NCBI GenBank assembly: GCA_016785225.1
Contig: JAFBJZ010000610.1
Location: 403,435-467,434 of the forward strand
Source: Psettodes erumei
Lineage: Eukaryota; Chordata; Actinopteri; Pleuronectiformes; Psettodidae
Reading direction: 5' to 3'
Length of the DNA stretch: 64,000 nucleotides
Shown here in pieces: positions 48,336 through 59,113 of the stretch. Each line of letters starts with the position of its first letter. Position 1 is the first letter of the stretch. The notes below the pieces were generated by a model. The model saw only the letters and a list, made by a program, of their open reading frames with translations. It ran no database searches and was not told the origin of the DNA. The position numbers were made by a program, and so were the translations under genes.

Positions 48336-51300
48336 CTTTTCTTGGGGACAAAAGCAGGTTTTGGTCATATGCCTGTTTGCTCTTATGCAGAAGCGGGGAC
48401 CCATGAACTTTTTGCTCCATATGCATTGTCAACTTTGGAAGAATGATATTATAGTGTTATTTTGTGATTCCAGGCACCGATGTCTATCAAAACACAGTAC
48501 CGTCCATTAAGTGCTTTTCTCGGCGAGAAAGGCTCACAGTCACTGGCCTGTTCGCACTTGTGCAAAACGGGTGACCCATGGACTTTTTTGGTTTGCATCC
48601 ATTATCAACTGACAAGGAATGATACGAAAGTGTTATTTTATGATTCCAGGCACCGATGTCTATCAAAACACAGTACCGTACATTAAATGCTTTACTCGGC
48701 GAGAAAAGTTCACACTCACTGGCCTGTTTGCACTTGTGCAGAAGGGGTGACCCATGGAATTTTTTCTTCATATGCATTGTCAACTGACCAAGAATGATAT
48801 TAAAGTGTTATTTTATGATTCCAGGCACCCATGTCCCCCCAAAACACAGCACCGTGCATTTCGTGCTTCTCTCGGCGAGAAAAGCTCACACTCACTGGCC
48901 TATTTGCACTTGTGCAGAACGGGTGACCCTTGCAATCTTTGCTTTATAACCATTATCAACTGACAAAGAATGATACTAAAGTGTTATTTCATGATTCCAT
49001 GCACTAATGTCCACCAAAACACAGTACTGTCCCTTGTGAGCTTTTCTCGGCGAGAAAAGCAGTTTTGGTCATATGCCTGTTTGCTCTTATAAAGAAGCGG
49101 GGACCCATGAACTTTTTGCTCCATGTGCATTGTCAACTGACCAAGAATGATTTTAAAGTGTTATTTTATGATTCCAGGCACCGATGTCTATCAAAACACA
49201 GTACCGTGCATTAAGTGCTTTTCTCGGCGAGATATAAAAACTCATGACCGTCCATTAAGTGCTTTACTCGGCGAGATATAGAAACTCATGACCGTCCATT
49301 AAGTGCTTTTCTCGGCGAGAAAATCTCACAGTCATTGGCCTGTTTGCTCTTGTCCAGAAGCGGGGACCCATGAACTTTTTGCTCCATATGCATTATCAAA
49401 TGACAAAGAATGATATTAAAGTAATATTTTATGATTCCAGGCACCCATGTCCCCCAAAACACAGTACCTTGCATTGAGTGGTTTTTTCGGCGAGAAAAGC
49501 AGATTTTGGTCATATGCCTGTTTGCTCTTGTGCAGAACCGGGGACCCATGAACTTTTTGCTCCACAGGCATTGTCAACTGACCAAGAATGATATTAAAGT
49601 GTTATTTTATGATTCCAGGCACCGATGTCTATCAAAACACAATACCGTCAATTAAGTGCTTTTCTCTGCGAAAAAAGCTCATAGTCACTGGCCTGTTTGA
49701 ACTTGTGTAGAAGGGGTGACCCACGGAATTTTTTTGCTTTATATCCATTATCAACTGACAAAGAATGATACTAAAGTGTTGTTTCATGATTCCATGCACC
49801 CATGTACACCAAAACACATTATGTCCGTTGTGAGCTTTTCTCGGCGAGAAAAGCAGGTTTTCATCATATTCCTGTTTGCTCTTATGCAGAAGCGGGGACC
49901 CATGAACTTTTTGCTCCATATGCATTGTCAACTGACCAAGAATGATTTTAAAGTGTTATTTTATGATTCCAGGCACCGATGTCTATCAAAACACAGTACC
50001 GTGCATTAGGTGCTTTTCTCGGCGAGATATAAAAACACATGACCGTCCATTAAGTGCTTTTTTCGGCGAGAAAATCTCACAGTCACTGGCCTTTTTGCTC
50101 TTGTCCAGAAGCGGGGACCCATGAACTTTTTGCTACATATGCATTGTCAACTGACCAACAATGATATTAAAGTGTTATTTTATGATTTCAGCAACGATGT
50201 CTATCAAAACACATATCTCGGCGAGATATCAAAACACATACAGTCCATTAAGTGCTTTTCTCGGCGAGAAAATCTCACAGTCACTGGCCTGTTTGCTCTT
50301 GTGCAGAAGGGGTGACCCATGGAATCTTTTGGTTTATATCCATTATCAACATACAAAGAATGATACTAAAGTGTTATTTCATGATTCCATGCACCCATGT
50401 CCCCTCAAACACAGTACTGTACATTAGGTGCTTTTCTCGGCGAGAAAAGCAGCTTTTGGTCATATGCCTGTTTGCTCTTGTGCAGAAGGGGTGCCCCATG
50501 GAAATTTTTTCTTTATATCCATTACCAACTGACAAAGAATGATACTAAAGTGTTATTTCATGATTCCATGCAACCATCTACCTCAAAACACAGTACCGTG
50601 CATTAAGTGATTTTCTCGATGAGAAAAGCAGGTTTTGGTCATATGCCTGTTTGCTCTTGTGCAGAAGCGGGGACCCATGAACTTTTCGCTCCACATATAT
50701 TGTCAATTGACCAAGAATGATATGAAAGTGTTATTTTATGATTCCAGGCACCGATGTCTATCAAAACACAGTACCGTCCATTAACTGCTTTTATCGGCGA
50801 GAAAAGCTCACACTCACCGGCCTGTTTGAACTTGTGCAGAAGGGGTGCCTCATGGAATTTTTTTCTTTATATCCATTACCAACTGACAAACAATGATACT
50901 AAAGCGTCATTTCATGATTCCATGCAACCATCTCCCCCAAAACACAGTACCATGCATTTAGTGATTTTCTTGGGGAGAAAAGCAGGTTTTGGTCATATAC
51001 CTGTTTGCTCTTGTGCAGAAGCGTGCATCCATGAACTTTGTGCTCCATATACATTGTCAACAATGATATAAAAGTGTTATTTCATGATTACAGGAACCCA
51101 TGCCCCCCAAAACCCTGTACCGATCATTAAGTGGTTTTCTCCGCGAGAAAAGCAGGTTTTGGTCATATGCCTGTTTGCTCTTGTGCTGCAAGCGGGGACC
51201 CATGAACTTTTTGCTCCATATATATTGTGAACTGACCAAGAATGATATGAAAGTGTTATTTTATGATTCCAGGCACCGATGTCTATCAAAACACAGTACG

Positions 51301-52772
51301 GTACATTAAGTGCTTTTCTCGGCGAGATATAAAAACACATGACCGTCCATTAAGTGCTTTTCTCGGCGAGATATAAAAACACATGACCGTCCATTAAGTG
51401 CTTTTCTCGGCGAGAAAAGCTCACACAAACCCGCCTGTTTGAACTTGTACAGAAGGGGTGACCCATGGAATTTTTTGGTTTATATCCATTATCAACTGAC
51501 AAAGAATGATACTAAAGTGTTATTTCATGATTCCATGCACCCATGTCCCTCCAAACACAGTACCGTGCATTTAGTGCATTTCTCGGCGAGAAAAGCAGGT
51601 TTTGGTCATATGCCTGTTTGCTCTTGTGCAGAATCGTGGATCCATGAACTTTTTGCTCCATATGCATTGTCAGCTGACCAACAATGATATAAAAGTGTTA
51701 TTTCATGATTCCAGGCACCCATGTCCCCCAAATCACAGTACCGTTCATTAAGTGCTTTTCTCGGCGAGAAAGTCTCACATTCACTGGCCTGTTTACTCTT
51801 GTCCAGAAGCGGGGACCCATGAACGTTTTGCTCTATATGCACTGTCAACTGACCAAGAATGATATTAATGTGTTATTTTTATGATTCCAGGCACCCATGT
51901 CCCCCAAAACACAGTACCGTGCATTAAGTGCTTTTCTCTGCGAGAAAAGAAGGTTTTTGTCATATGTCTGTTTGCTCTTGTGCAGAAGCGGGGACCCATG
52001 AACTTTTTACTCCATATGCATTGTCAACTGACCAAGAATGATATTAAAGTGTTATTTTATGATTTCAGGCACCGATGTCTATCAAAACACAGTACCGTCC
52101 ATTAAGTGCTTTTCTCAGCGAGAAAAGCTCACACTCACTGGCCTGTTTGCTCTTGTGCAGAAGGGGTGACCAATGGAATTTTTAGCTTTATATCCATTAT
52201 CAACTGACAAAGAATGATACTAAAGTGTTATTTCATGATTCCATGCAACCATCTCCCCCAAAACACAGTACCGTGCATTAAGTGGTTTTCTCCGCGAGAA
52301 AAGCTGGTTTTGGTCATATGCCTGTTTGCTCTTGTGCACAAGCGGGGACCCATGAACTTTTTGCTCCATATATATTGTGAACTGACCAAGAATGATATGA
52401 AAGTGTTATTTTATGATTCCAGGCACCGATGTCTATCAAAACACAGTACCGTAAATTAAGTGCTTTTCTCGGCGAGAAAAGCAGGTTTTCATTAAGTGCT
52501 TTTCTCGGCGAGATATAAAAACACATGACCGTCCATTAAGTGCTTTTCTTGGCGAGGAAAGCTGACACTCACCGGCCTGTTTGAACTTGTGCAGAAGGGG
52601 TGACCCATGGAATTTTTGCTTTATATCCATTATCAACTGACCAACAATGATATAAAAGTGTTATTTTTATGATTCCAGGCACCCATGCCCCCCAAAACAC
52701 AGTACCGTGCATCTCATGCTTTTCCCTGCGAGAAAAGCACATTTTGGTCATATGCCTGTTTGCTCTTGTGCA
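48336..52772 (-). repeat. Satellite array, inverted arm, class B
   Basis: From about 48,336 the same satellite is read in the opposite direction. The reverse complements of the class B signatures appear in order: CTTTTCTCGGCGAGAAAAGC, GGTTTTGGTCATATGCCTG, GAAGCGGGGACCCATGAAC, CATTGTCAACTGACCAAG, then AAGTGTTATTTTATGATTCC. There are about 25 monomers by length. The dyad is longer than in class A: nine-base arms CTTTTCTCG and CGAGAAAAG around one base. The array is cut at 52,772 by a LINE. Confidence 0.94.
49205..49320 (-). repeat. 44-bp sub-repeat anchored on the satellite dyad
   Basis: Two tandem extra copies of a 44-bp segment (CGGCGAGATATAAAAAC, then a TCATGACCGTCCATTAAG region, then the T-run and dyad) are inserted inside a monomer. 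The same sub-repeat recurs near 50,010-50,065, 51,309-51,412 (two copies), 52,485-52,550, 59,580-59,640 and 60,158-60,215, and in a variant form at 50,215-50,265. Confidence 0.85.
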
Positions 52773-53076
52773 ATAGATAAGATAAGATAGATAAGATAAT
52801 ACTTTATTAATCCCCAAGGGGGAAATTGGTTTTTGTTGCAGCAACAACATCCCGCTCAAGTGTACAGAAAAGTGTACATTCCCAGAGATAAAAAGAATTA
52901 TAAATCGAAAAAAGAAATAAAAATATATATAAAAAATATAAAATATAGCATAAAATATAGGAATATGTAGGAGATATATACAACTGCAAGCCCAACAGGA
53001 TATATTGCAATGTAAAAAAAAATCACATTAGATGTGGGTTATTGCCACAATAGTTATATGTATATATATATATTGC

Positions 53077-55835
53077 GATACATGCCTACACACCTCAATA
53101 TGAGCGAAACGATAACTAATAGAGTCATACCGGCTCGGACGACGCCCGGGACAACAAGGTGTTAGGGAACCAGGGCACCCTGATGGTAAGTTGGCTACTG
53201 GAACAAGGCATTCATGGAGCAGGACAGAGAACATGGTACTGATGGAGTGTTACTACGGGAGTAACCCCAGCGAGAGAGGGTACATGCAGAGGATGTGGGA
53301 TGTGGGAGAACTGGTTGCTGCGTAACCCCACATCCTCACTGACTAAGAAACAGCTCTTAGCTCAGTGCTCGAACATCCGCAAGAGGAAGTTGCTATCGGA
53401 ACTAGAGATTGAGGAGGTACAGCGGTGTACCTCATCCACGGTACAAACAATATGCTACGGCAAGGGGGAGCCAGGACACCAGGTCAGCTTGGGGGTGGTT
53501 TCATCATCACCCCGAAATATCGAGATTGGGTACCAAGCCCCAAGGCAAGACGAACTGAATGAAAGGGCAGCTGACCTGAGAGAGAGAATCATGAAGTCCT
53601 GGAGGAACTCAACTACCTCCTCCTTGCCAAGGCTAAACAACAAAGTACCAGACCAGTCTCTATTGGAGGATGTAAACACAGCACTTCTAACTGTCCCTAC
53701 CACCACCATCACTGAGACCAATCAGCTGATGTATGCAGCGGCAAGAGTAATCCTAGAGATGCTTGGCTACAAGATGAACAGCATGAATGGTAGCCAGAAG
53801 GAGCGAGCCCCATGGAGGAGAAGGCTAGAGGCAAAAATCGTGGCGACACGGAAAGAAGTCAGCCTCCTAACAGAACTGAGCAGGGGTGTAAATGTAAGGA
53901 AGCCCAGGAAATACAACAAGCTGTCCACAGCTGAGGCACTGGAGACTGCTAAGCAAAGGCTCACAGCCCTAGCTACCCGCCTAAAGAGGTACACAAGAGA
54001 GGTAGAGGCCAGGAGAATAAACAGGGTGTTCTCCACCAACCCAGCTAAGGTCTACTCTCAATGGCAGGGTAACAGGATGGCAACGGAGCCACCCAGGGCT
54101 GAGACTGAGCAATACTGGAAGAGTATCTGGGAGAAAGAGGCAACCCATAACACCAATGCCCAATGGCTGAAAGACTTACAAGCAGAACACAGCCAACTCC
54201 CAGAACAAGGCCCAGTAGTCATCACGCTAGCAGACATCCAAACCAGAGTGTCCAAAATGAAGAGCTGGACAGCCCCAGGGCCTGACATGATACACACCTA
54301 CTGGCTCAAGAAGCTGACTGCACTCCATGAACGCCTAGCAGCACAGATGAACCAGCTGCTAATATCGGGAAACCACCCAGAGTGGCTAACCCAAGGCCGG
54401 ACAGTCCTCATAATGAAGGACCCCAGAAGGGAACAATACCATCCAATTACCGGCCGATAACCTGCCTCAGCACCACATGGAAGCTCCTATCAGGCATCAT
54501 AGCGGCTAAGATGAGTAGGCACATGGAGCAATACATGAGCAGAGCACAGAAAGGTGTAGGCAATAACACCAGAGGAGCCAAACACCAGCTACTGGTGGAC
54601 AGGGCGATTGCCTGAGATTGCAAAGACGAGGAACACCAACCTGTGCACTGCCTGGATTGACTACAAGAAGGCCTATGACTCGATGCCACACACATGGATA
54701 CTGGAGTGCCTAAAGCTGTACAACATCAATAGGACCCTAAGTGAGTTCATCCAGAACTCGATGAGGCTGTGGAACACGACTCTGGAGGCCAACTCAAAAC
54801 CAATTGCCCAGGTGAGCATCAGATGCGGCATATACCAAGGAGATGCTCTGTCCCCCTGCTGTTCTGCATAGGCCTAAACCCCTCAGCCAGATCATCTCAA
54901 AGAGTGGCTATGGATACCAGTTCGAAGTGGAACAACCATCAGCCACCTCCTCTACATGGATGACATCAAGCTGTATGCAAAGAATGAGCGTGACATTGAC
55001 TCCCTGATTCACCTCACTCGGATCTACAGCAAAGACATCGGGATGTCATTCGGACTAGATAAATGTGGGCGGATGATATCTAGAAGAGGAAAGGTGATCA
55101 CAACCGAGGGGGTTGACCTACATCGAAAGGAACATCGCAGATGTGCAGGACAGTTACAAATACCTGGGGATCCCACAGGCAAATGGTAATCATGAGGAGG
55201 CAGCTCGAAGGTCAGCCACAGCCAAATACCTCCAGAGGGTAAGGCAGGTCCTGAAAAGTCAGCTGAACGGCAAAAATAAGATCCAAGCCATTAACACCTA
55301 TGCCATGCCAGTGATCAGATACCCGGCTGGGATAATATCCTGGCCACTGGAAGAGATACAAGCCACTGATATCAAGACAAGGAAGCTCCTTACCATGCAT
55401 GGTGGGTTTCACCCTAAGTCCAGCGTCCTGAGGCTGTACACAAAGCGAAAGGAGGGGGCCGAGGACTAGTAAGTGTCAGAACTACTGTCCAGGAGGAAAC
55501 AGCGAACCTCCAGGAATACATCGAGAAAATGGCCCCAAGGACCAACTCCTAAGTGAATGCCTCAGGCAACAAAAGCCCAGAAGGGATGAGGAACCACTGG
55601 GCCCATCATGGAAGGACAAGCCCTTGCATGGCATGTACCACCGACAAATTGAAGAAGTGGCTGATATGGAGAAAACATACCAGTGGCTGGAAAAGGCTGG
55701 ACTGAAAGACAGCACAGAGGCACTAATCATGGCAGCACAGGAACAGGCCCTAAACACCAGAGCAATAGAGGCCGGGATCTACCACACCAGACAAGATCCC
55801 AGGTGCAGGCTGTGTAGAGAAGGCCCTGAGACAGA
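53077..55835 (+). mobile_element. R4/Dong-like LINE fragment nested in the 3' UTR of the minus-strand LINE
   Basis: A plus-strand non-LTR element truncated at both ends. It begins in the middle of the N-terminal region (LMECYYGSNPSERGYMQRM) and ends at a zinc knuckle (CRLCREGPET), before the restriction-like endonuclease this family carries at its C-terminus. A 9-bp direct repeat ATATATTGC flanks it exactly (53,068-53,076 and 55,836-55,844). The outer sequence on both sides reads as minus-strand LINE 3' UTR, so the fragment inserted after that element. Assignment to R4/Dong (Rex6-like in fish) rests on the linker and RT motifs and is moderate. Confidence 0.75.
53230..55835 (+). pseudogene. 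R4-like LINE ORF with intact RT motifs but several frameshifts
   Basis: The longest open piece is 53,300-54,460: SNIRKRKLLSELEIEEVQ, an RRLEAKIVATRKEVSLL linker, YSQWQGNRM, then AQWLKDLQAEHSQLPEQG and MKSWTAPGPDMIHTYWLKKL at the RT entry. The frame then shifts near 54,430, 54,610, 54,870 and 55,140. RT motif A (TAWIDYKKAYDS), motif B (GIYQGDALSP) and motif C (LYMDDIKLYA, about 54,950-54,980) all keep their catalytic residues. The thumb (YKYLGIPQANGNHEEAAR) and the C-terminal region (KPLHGMYHRQIEEVADMEK) follow, up to a truncated CCHC knuckle. The frameshifts make it non-functional. Confidence 0.75.
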
Positions 55836-55945
55836 ATATATTGCACATATTGTTTATTGCTCTGTTGGAATTGTGCAGGAGACAGATGGGGGGGGCAGCC
55901 TCAGTCTCAGTCTCAGTCTCAGAGTGTCAATAATGTGTCCGAGTG

Positions 55946-56443
55946 TTAGAGTGAGGAGTTGTAGAGTTTGATGGCCACAGGCAGGAATGATTTCCTGTGT
56001 CGCTCTGTGGTGCATCGTGGTGTGATCAGTCTGTTGCTGAAAGAACTCCTGTGTTTGTCCAGCACGTCGTGGAGCGGGTTGGCCGGGTTGTCCAAGATGG
56101 CTTTCACCTTGTGAAGCATTCTCCTTTCAGCCACCACTGTCAGAGAGTCTAGCTTCACCCCCACAACGTTGCTGGCCTTGCGAATCAGTCTGTTGAGTCT
56201 GTTGGCATCCGCCACCCTCAGCTTGCTGCCCCAGCAAACCACAGCGTAGAGGATAGCACTGGCTACCACAGACTCATAGAACATCCTGAGCATGGTCCTG
56301 CAGATGTTAAAGGACCTCAGCCGCCTCAGGAAGTAGAGGCGGCTCTGGCCCTTCCTGTACAGTGCATCAGTGTTCTTTCCCCAGTCAGTCCAGTTTATTG
56401 TCAATGTGCACCCCAGGTACTTGTAATTCTCTACAATGTCCAC
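55946..56443 (-). pseudogene. L2/CR1-type LINE ORF2, C-terminal 165 codons (shifted frame)
   Basis: This completes ORF2 of the minus-strand LINE after a frameshift near 56,440. It reads ENYKYLGCTLTINWTDW, RLYFLRRLRSFNICRTML, FYESVVASAILYAVVCWGS, then RMLHKVKAILDNPANPLHDVL and KSFLPVAIKLYNSSL, ending in a stop at 55,946. This is the thumb and post-RT region standard for the family. The preceding frame ends in an out-of-frame tail, which places the single indel at about 56,440-56,470. Confidence 0.85.
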
Positions 56444-58811
56444 ACTGACCCCTGGATGGAAACGGGGTTACTGGCACTTTGGTCCTCCTCGGGTCCACCA
56501 CCAGTTCTTTTGTCTTCATCACATTGAGCTGTAGATGGTTCTGCTCACACCATGTGACAAAGTTGCCAACCGCAGTCCTGTACTCCAAATCATCTCCCTT
56601 GTAGATGCGTCCAACTATTGCTGAGTCATCTGAGAACTTCTGGAGATGACAGGTCTCTGTGCAGTAGTTGAAGTCGCTTGTGTACAGTGTGAAGAGGAAA
56701 GGAGAGAGGACAGTCCCCTGCGGTGCCCCAGTGTTACTGACCACTCTGTCTGACACACAGCGGTCCAGGCGCACATACTGTGGTCTGCCAGTCAGGTAGT
56801 CCATAATCCAGGACACTAGGGGTGGATCGACCTGCATCGCCGTCATCTTCTCACCTAGTAGAGCCGGACGGATGGTGTTGAAAGCACTGGAGAAGTCGAA
56901 GAACATGACTCTCACAGTGCTCTCCTTCTCATCTAGGTGTGTGTAGACACGGTCGAGCAGGTAGAGGATGGCATCCTCTACCCCAATTTGGGGCTGGTAG
57001 GCGAACTGGAGAGGGTCCGTATGAGGTATGAACATAGGTCGGAGCTGCTGCAGGAGGAGTCTCTCCGGGGTCTTCATAATGTGGGACGTAAGCACCACTG
57101 GTCTGTAGTCCTTAGAGCTGCCTGGGCGCAGTAACTTTGGCACAGGAACAACACAGGACGTCTTCCACACCACGGGGACTCTCTGCAGGCTCAGGCTCTT
57201 ATTGAAGACATGTTGAAGAACTCCACAGAGCTGGGTAGCGCAGGCTCTGAGCACCCGGGGGCTGACACCGTCAGGGCCCGCAGCCTTGCCTGAGTGAAGT
57301 TTCTCCAGCTGTCTTCTAACGTCCTCTGCCGTAATGATCACTGTAGGGGGGGTTGAAACGGTGGGGGTGGAGGTGGAGGTGGAGGTGATAGAAGGGTCTT
57401 TGCCAGGAGATGAGAGGCAATCAGGGGGGGGAGGAGTAGCCATTGTTATAGGCCAAACAAGAGAGGTGTTGGTGGGGGAGTTGATGGCGGTGTCAGTGGG
57501 GGATGTAGAGGCCGCTGTGTCAAATCTGTTAAAGAACAGATTGAGTTCATTGGCCCATTCCACGCTGCCTTCAGTTCCACTATATCTAACTGGCCTAAGG
57601 CCAGTGATCGTCTTCATCCCCCTCCAGACCTCCCTGGTGTTATTCTGTTGGAGTTTACGCTCCAGCTTTTTTCTGTACTCCTCCTTAGCCTCTCTGATTT
57701 TGTTCCTCAGGCTTCTCTGGACGGTTCTCACCTCCTCTTTGTTTCCCGCCCTGAAAGCCCTCTTCTTTTCGTTCAGGGTGGCTTTAATGTCCTTAGTTAC
57801 CCACAGCTTATTGTTGGGGTAACAGTTGATTGTCTCTGTCGGAACAATGGAGTCGACACAGAAGTTGATGTAATCAGTGATACACTCTGTGAGCCCGTCT
57901 ATGTCCTCTCCGTTCAGCTCACAGAGTGCCTGCCAGTCCGTGGCCTCAAAACACCCCTGAAGTGTCTCGTAAGCCTCCTCTGACCACCTCCTTACTGTCC
58001 TTGTGGTCACAGGCTGGCTCATCACCAGAGGCAAATAAGAGGGTCTAAGGTGCACTAAATTATGGTCTGATCTGCCCAGTGGGGGGAGGGGAGAGGAGTT
58101 GTAAGCATCCTTCACGTTACCATACAGCAGGTCCAGGGTCCTCTCCTCCCTGGTGGAGCAGGTCACAAACTGTGTGAAGCTGGGCAGTGTTCTGTCCATA
58201 GTGACATGGTTGAAGTCACCCGAGATAGCAATGAATGCACTCGGGTGTAGAGTCTGTAACCGGGCTATGGCGGAGTGGATGACGTCACATGCCGAGGTCG
58301 GGTTGGCGGAAGGAGGAATGTATACTGTCACCATAATAACATGAGAGAACTCCCACGGCAAATAATATGGACGTAGGCCAACAGCAAGAAGTTCAATGTC
58401 CGGGCTGCAAATGCGCTCCTTGATGGTGATGTGCTTAGGACTGCACCATTTGTTGTTTACTAAAACGGCAAGCCCCCCACCTTTCCGCTTACTGCTCCCG
58501 TTGCAGTCCCTGTCAGCCCGTACAGTCTGAAAGCCACTGATGGATACTTTGTCATCGGGGATGTCCTGGTGCAGCCATGTTTCCGTAAAGCACATTAGAC
58601 TACACTCCCGGTACTCCCTCTGACTCCTGGCTAGCGCTGTTAGCTCGTCCATCTTGTTGGCTAGCGATCTCACGTTGCCCATGGTGACGGTGGGGAGACT
58701 CGGTTTGTACTTCTTATCCTCAAGAAGTTTCCGCTGTCTCCTTCTCGTTTCTCTCCTCCACTGGTTTTTCTTTCCTCTGCAACCCCGGTGTGTTCTTCTC
58801 CAGATCTCCAC
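56385..58811 (-). pseudogene. L2/CR1-type LINE ORF2: endonuclease and reverse transcriptase (808 codons)
   Basis: A long intact stretch. The APE endonuclease lies at about 58,690-57,990: GNVRSLANKMDEL, TETWLHQDIPDD, VTVYIPPSANP, SGDFNHV and GRSDHNLV, with the catalytic Asp and His in place. A linker follows (RRWSEEAYETLQGCFEATDW, YPNNKLWVTKDIK). The RT domain runs from about 57,330 to the end: AAGPDGVSPRVL, VPVPK, MFFDFSSAFNTI (motif A), NTGAPQGTVLSPFLF (motif B) and LQKFSDDSAIVG (motif C with both Asp). The enzyme first nicks target DNA, then primes reverse transcription from the nick. Only a frameshift near 56,440 and another near 58,800 break it, so this copy is much younger than the LINE at 15-2,399. 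Confidence 0.88.
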
Positions 58812-58966
58812 GGGATGTCTTCCGATCTAGTCGCCATGCCAGCTGGCTTCAGCGCGATCAGCTGTTCACTGGTGTAAAAAGCGCGGCCGTGTGTTTGCTG
58901 CGCCCGGCAGAGTGAAAAAAGTATGCCTACTGCCAGTAGGAAGCCTAAAACTCTCTCCATCGGCAT
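58790..58966 (-). pseudogene. N-terminal segment of the same LINE ORF2, shifted frame
   Basis: Reading begins MPMERVLGFLLAVGILFSL and continues RAFYTSEQLIALK and ATRSEDIPWR, after which the frame should pass into RRTHRGCRG at about 58,800 in the next frame. A hydrophobic stretch near the start looks like a signal-type segment, but this is common at the poorly conserved N-terminus of these LINE proteins. An indel at about 58,800 separates it from the endonuclease frame. Confidence 0.55.
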
Positions 58967-59113
58967 GTTTAGAGAGGTAAAGTCTTAACAATTGCTGGAA
59001 CAAAACTAATAAAATAAATAGGTAAAAAGAAACTTAGAATATAAGAAAAGTTAGAGAAAGCGGAGGGGAGCGATTGCAACAGGCTGCATGCAAGGTCGCG
59101 CATGCGCACTAAA
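58967..59113 (-). other. 5' UTR of the minus-strand LINE
   Basis: The non-coding leader between the satellite junction (about 59,113) and the first LINE codons. It is pyrimidine-rich on the minus strand and has no other feature. Confidence 0.6.

Larger units (their letters stand above)
52773..59113 (-). mobile_element. Near-full-length L2/CR1-type LINE inserted in the satellite
   Basis: The 3' end is at about 52,773 (plus strand AATAGATAAGATAAGATAG..., i.e. a TTATC/ATCT microsatellite tail on the minus strand), preceded by a GGGGATTAATAAAGT-like end typical of fish LINEs of this kind. ORF2 occupies 58,811-55,950 and a 5' UTR runs to about 59,113. The satellite is interrupted inside one monomer: the left flank ends in CTCTTGTGCA and the right flank resumes with GAAG and GGCCCATGAAC. 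The body is itself split by a plus-strand LINE fragment at 53,077-55,835. No long target-site duplication is obvious. Confidence 0.85.

Noticed and set aside
52790..52830. TTATC-type microsatellite as an independent repeat
   Set aside because: It is the tail and 3' end of the minus-strand LINE, not a separate locus.
57334..57983. Plus-strand frames opposite the LINE ORF2
   Set aside because: Antisense shadows of the endonuclease-RT linker coding region.
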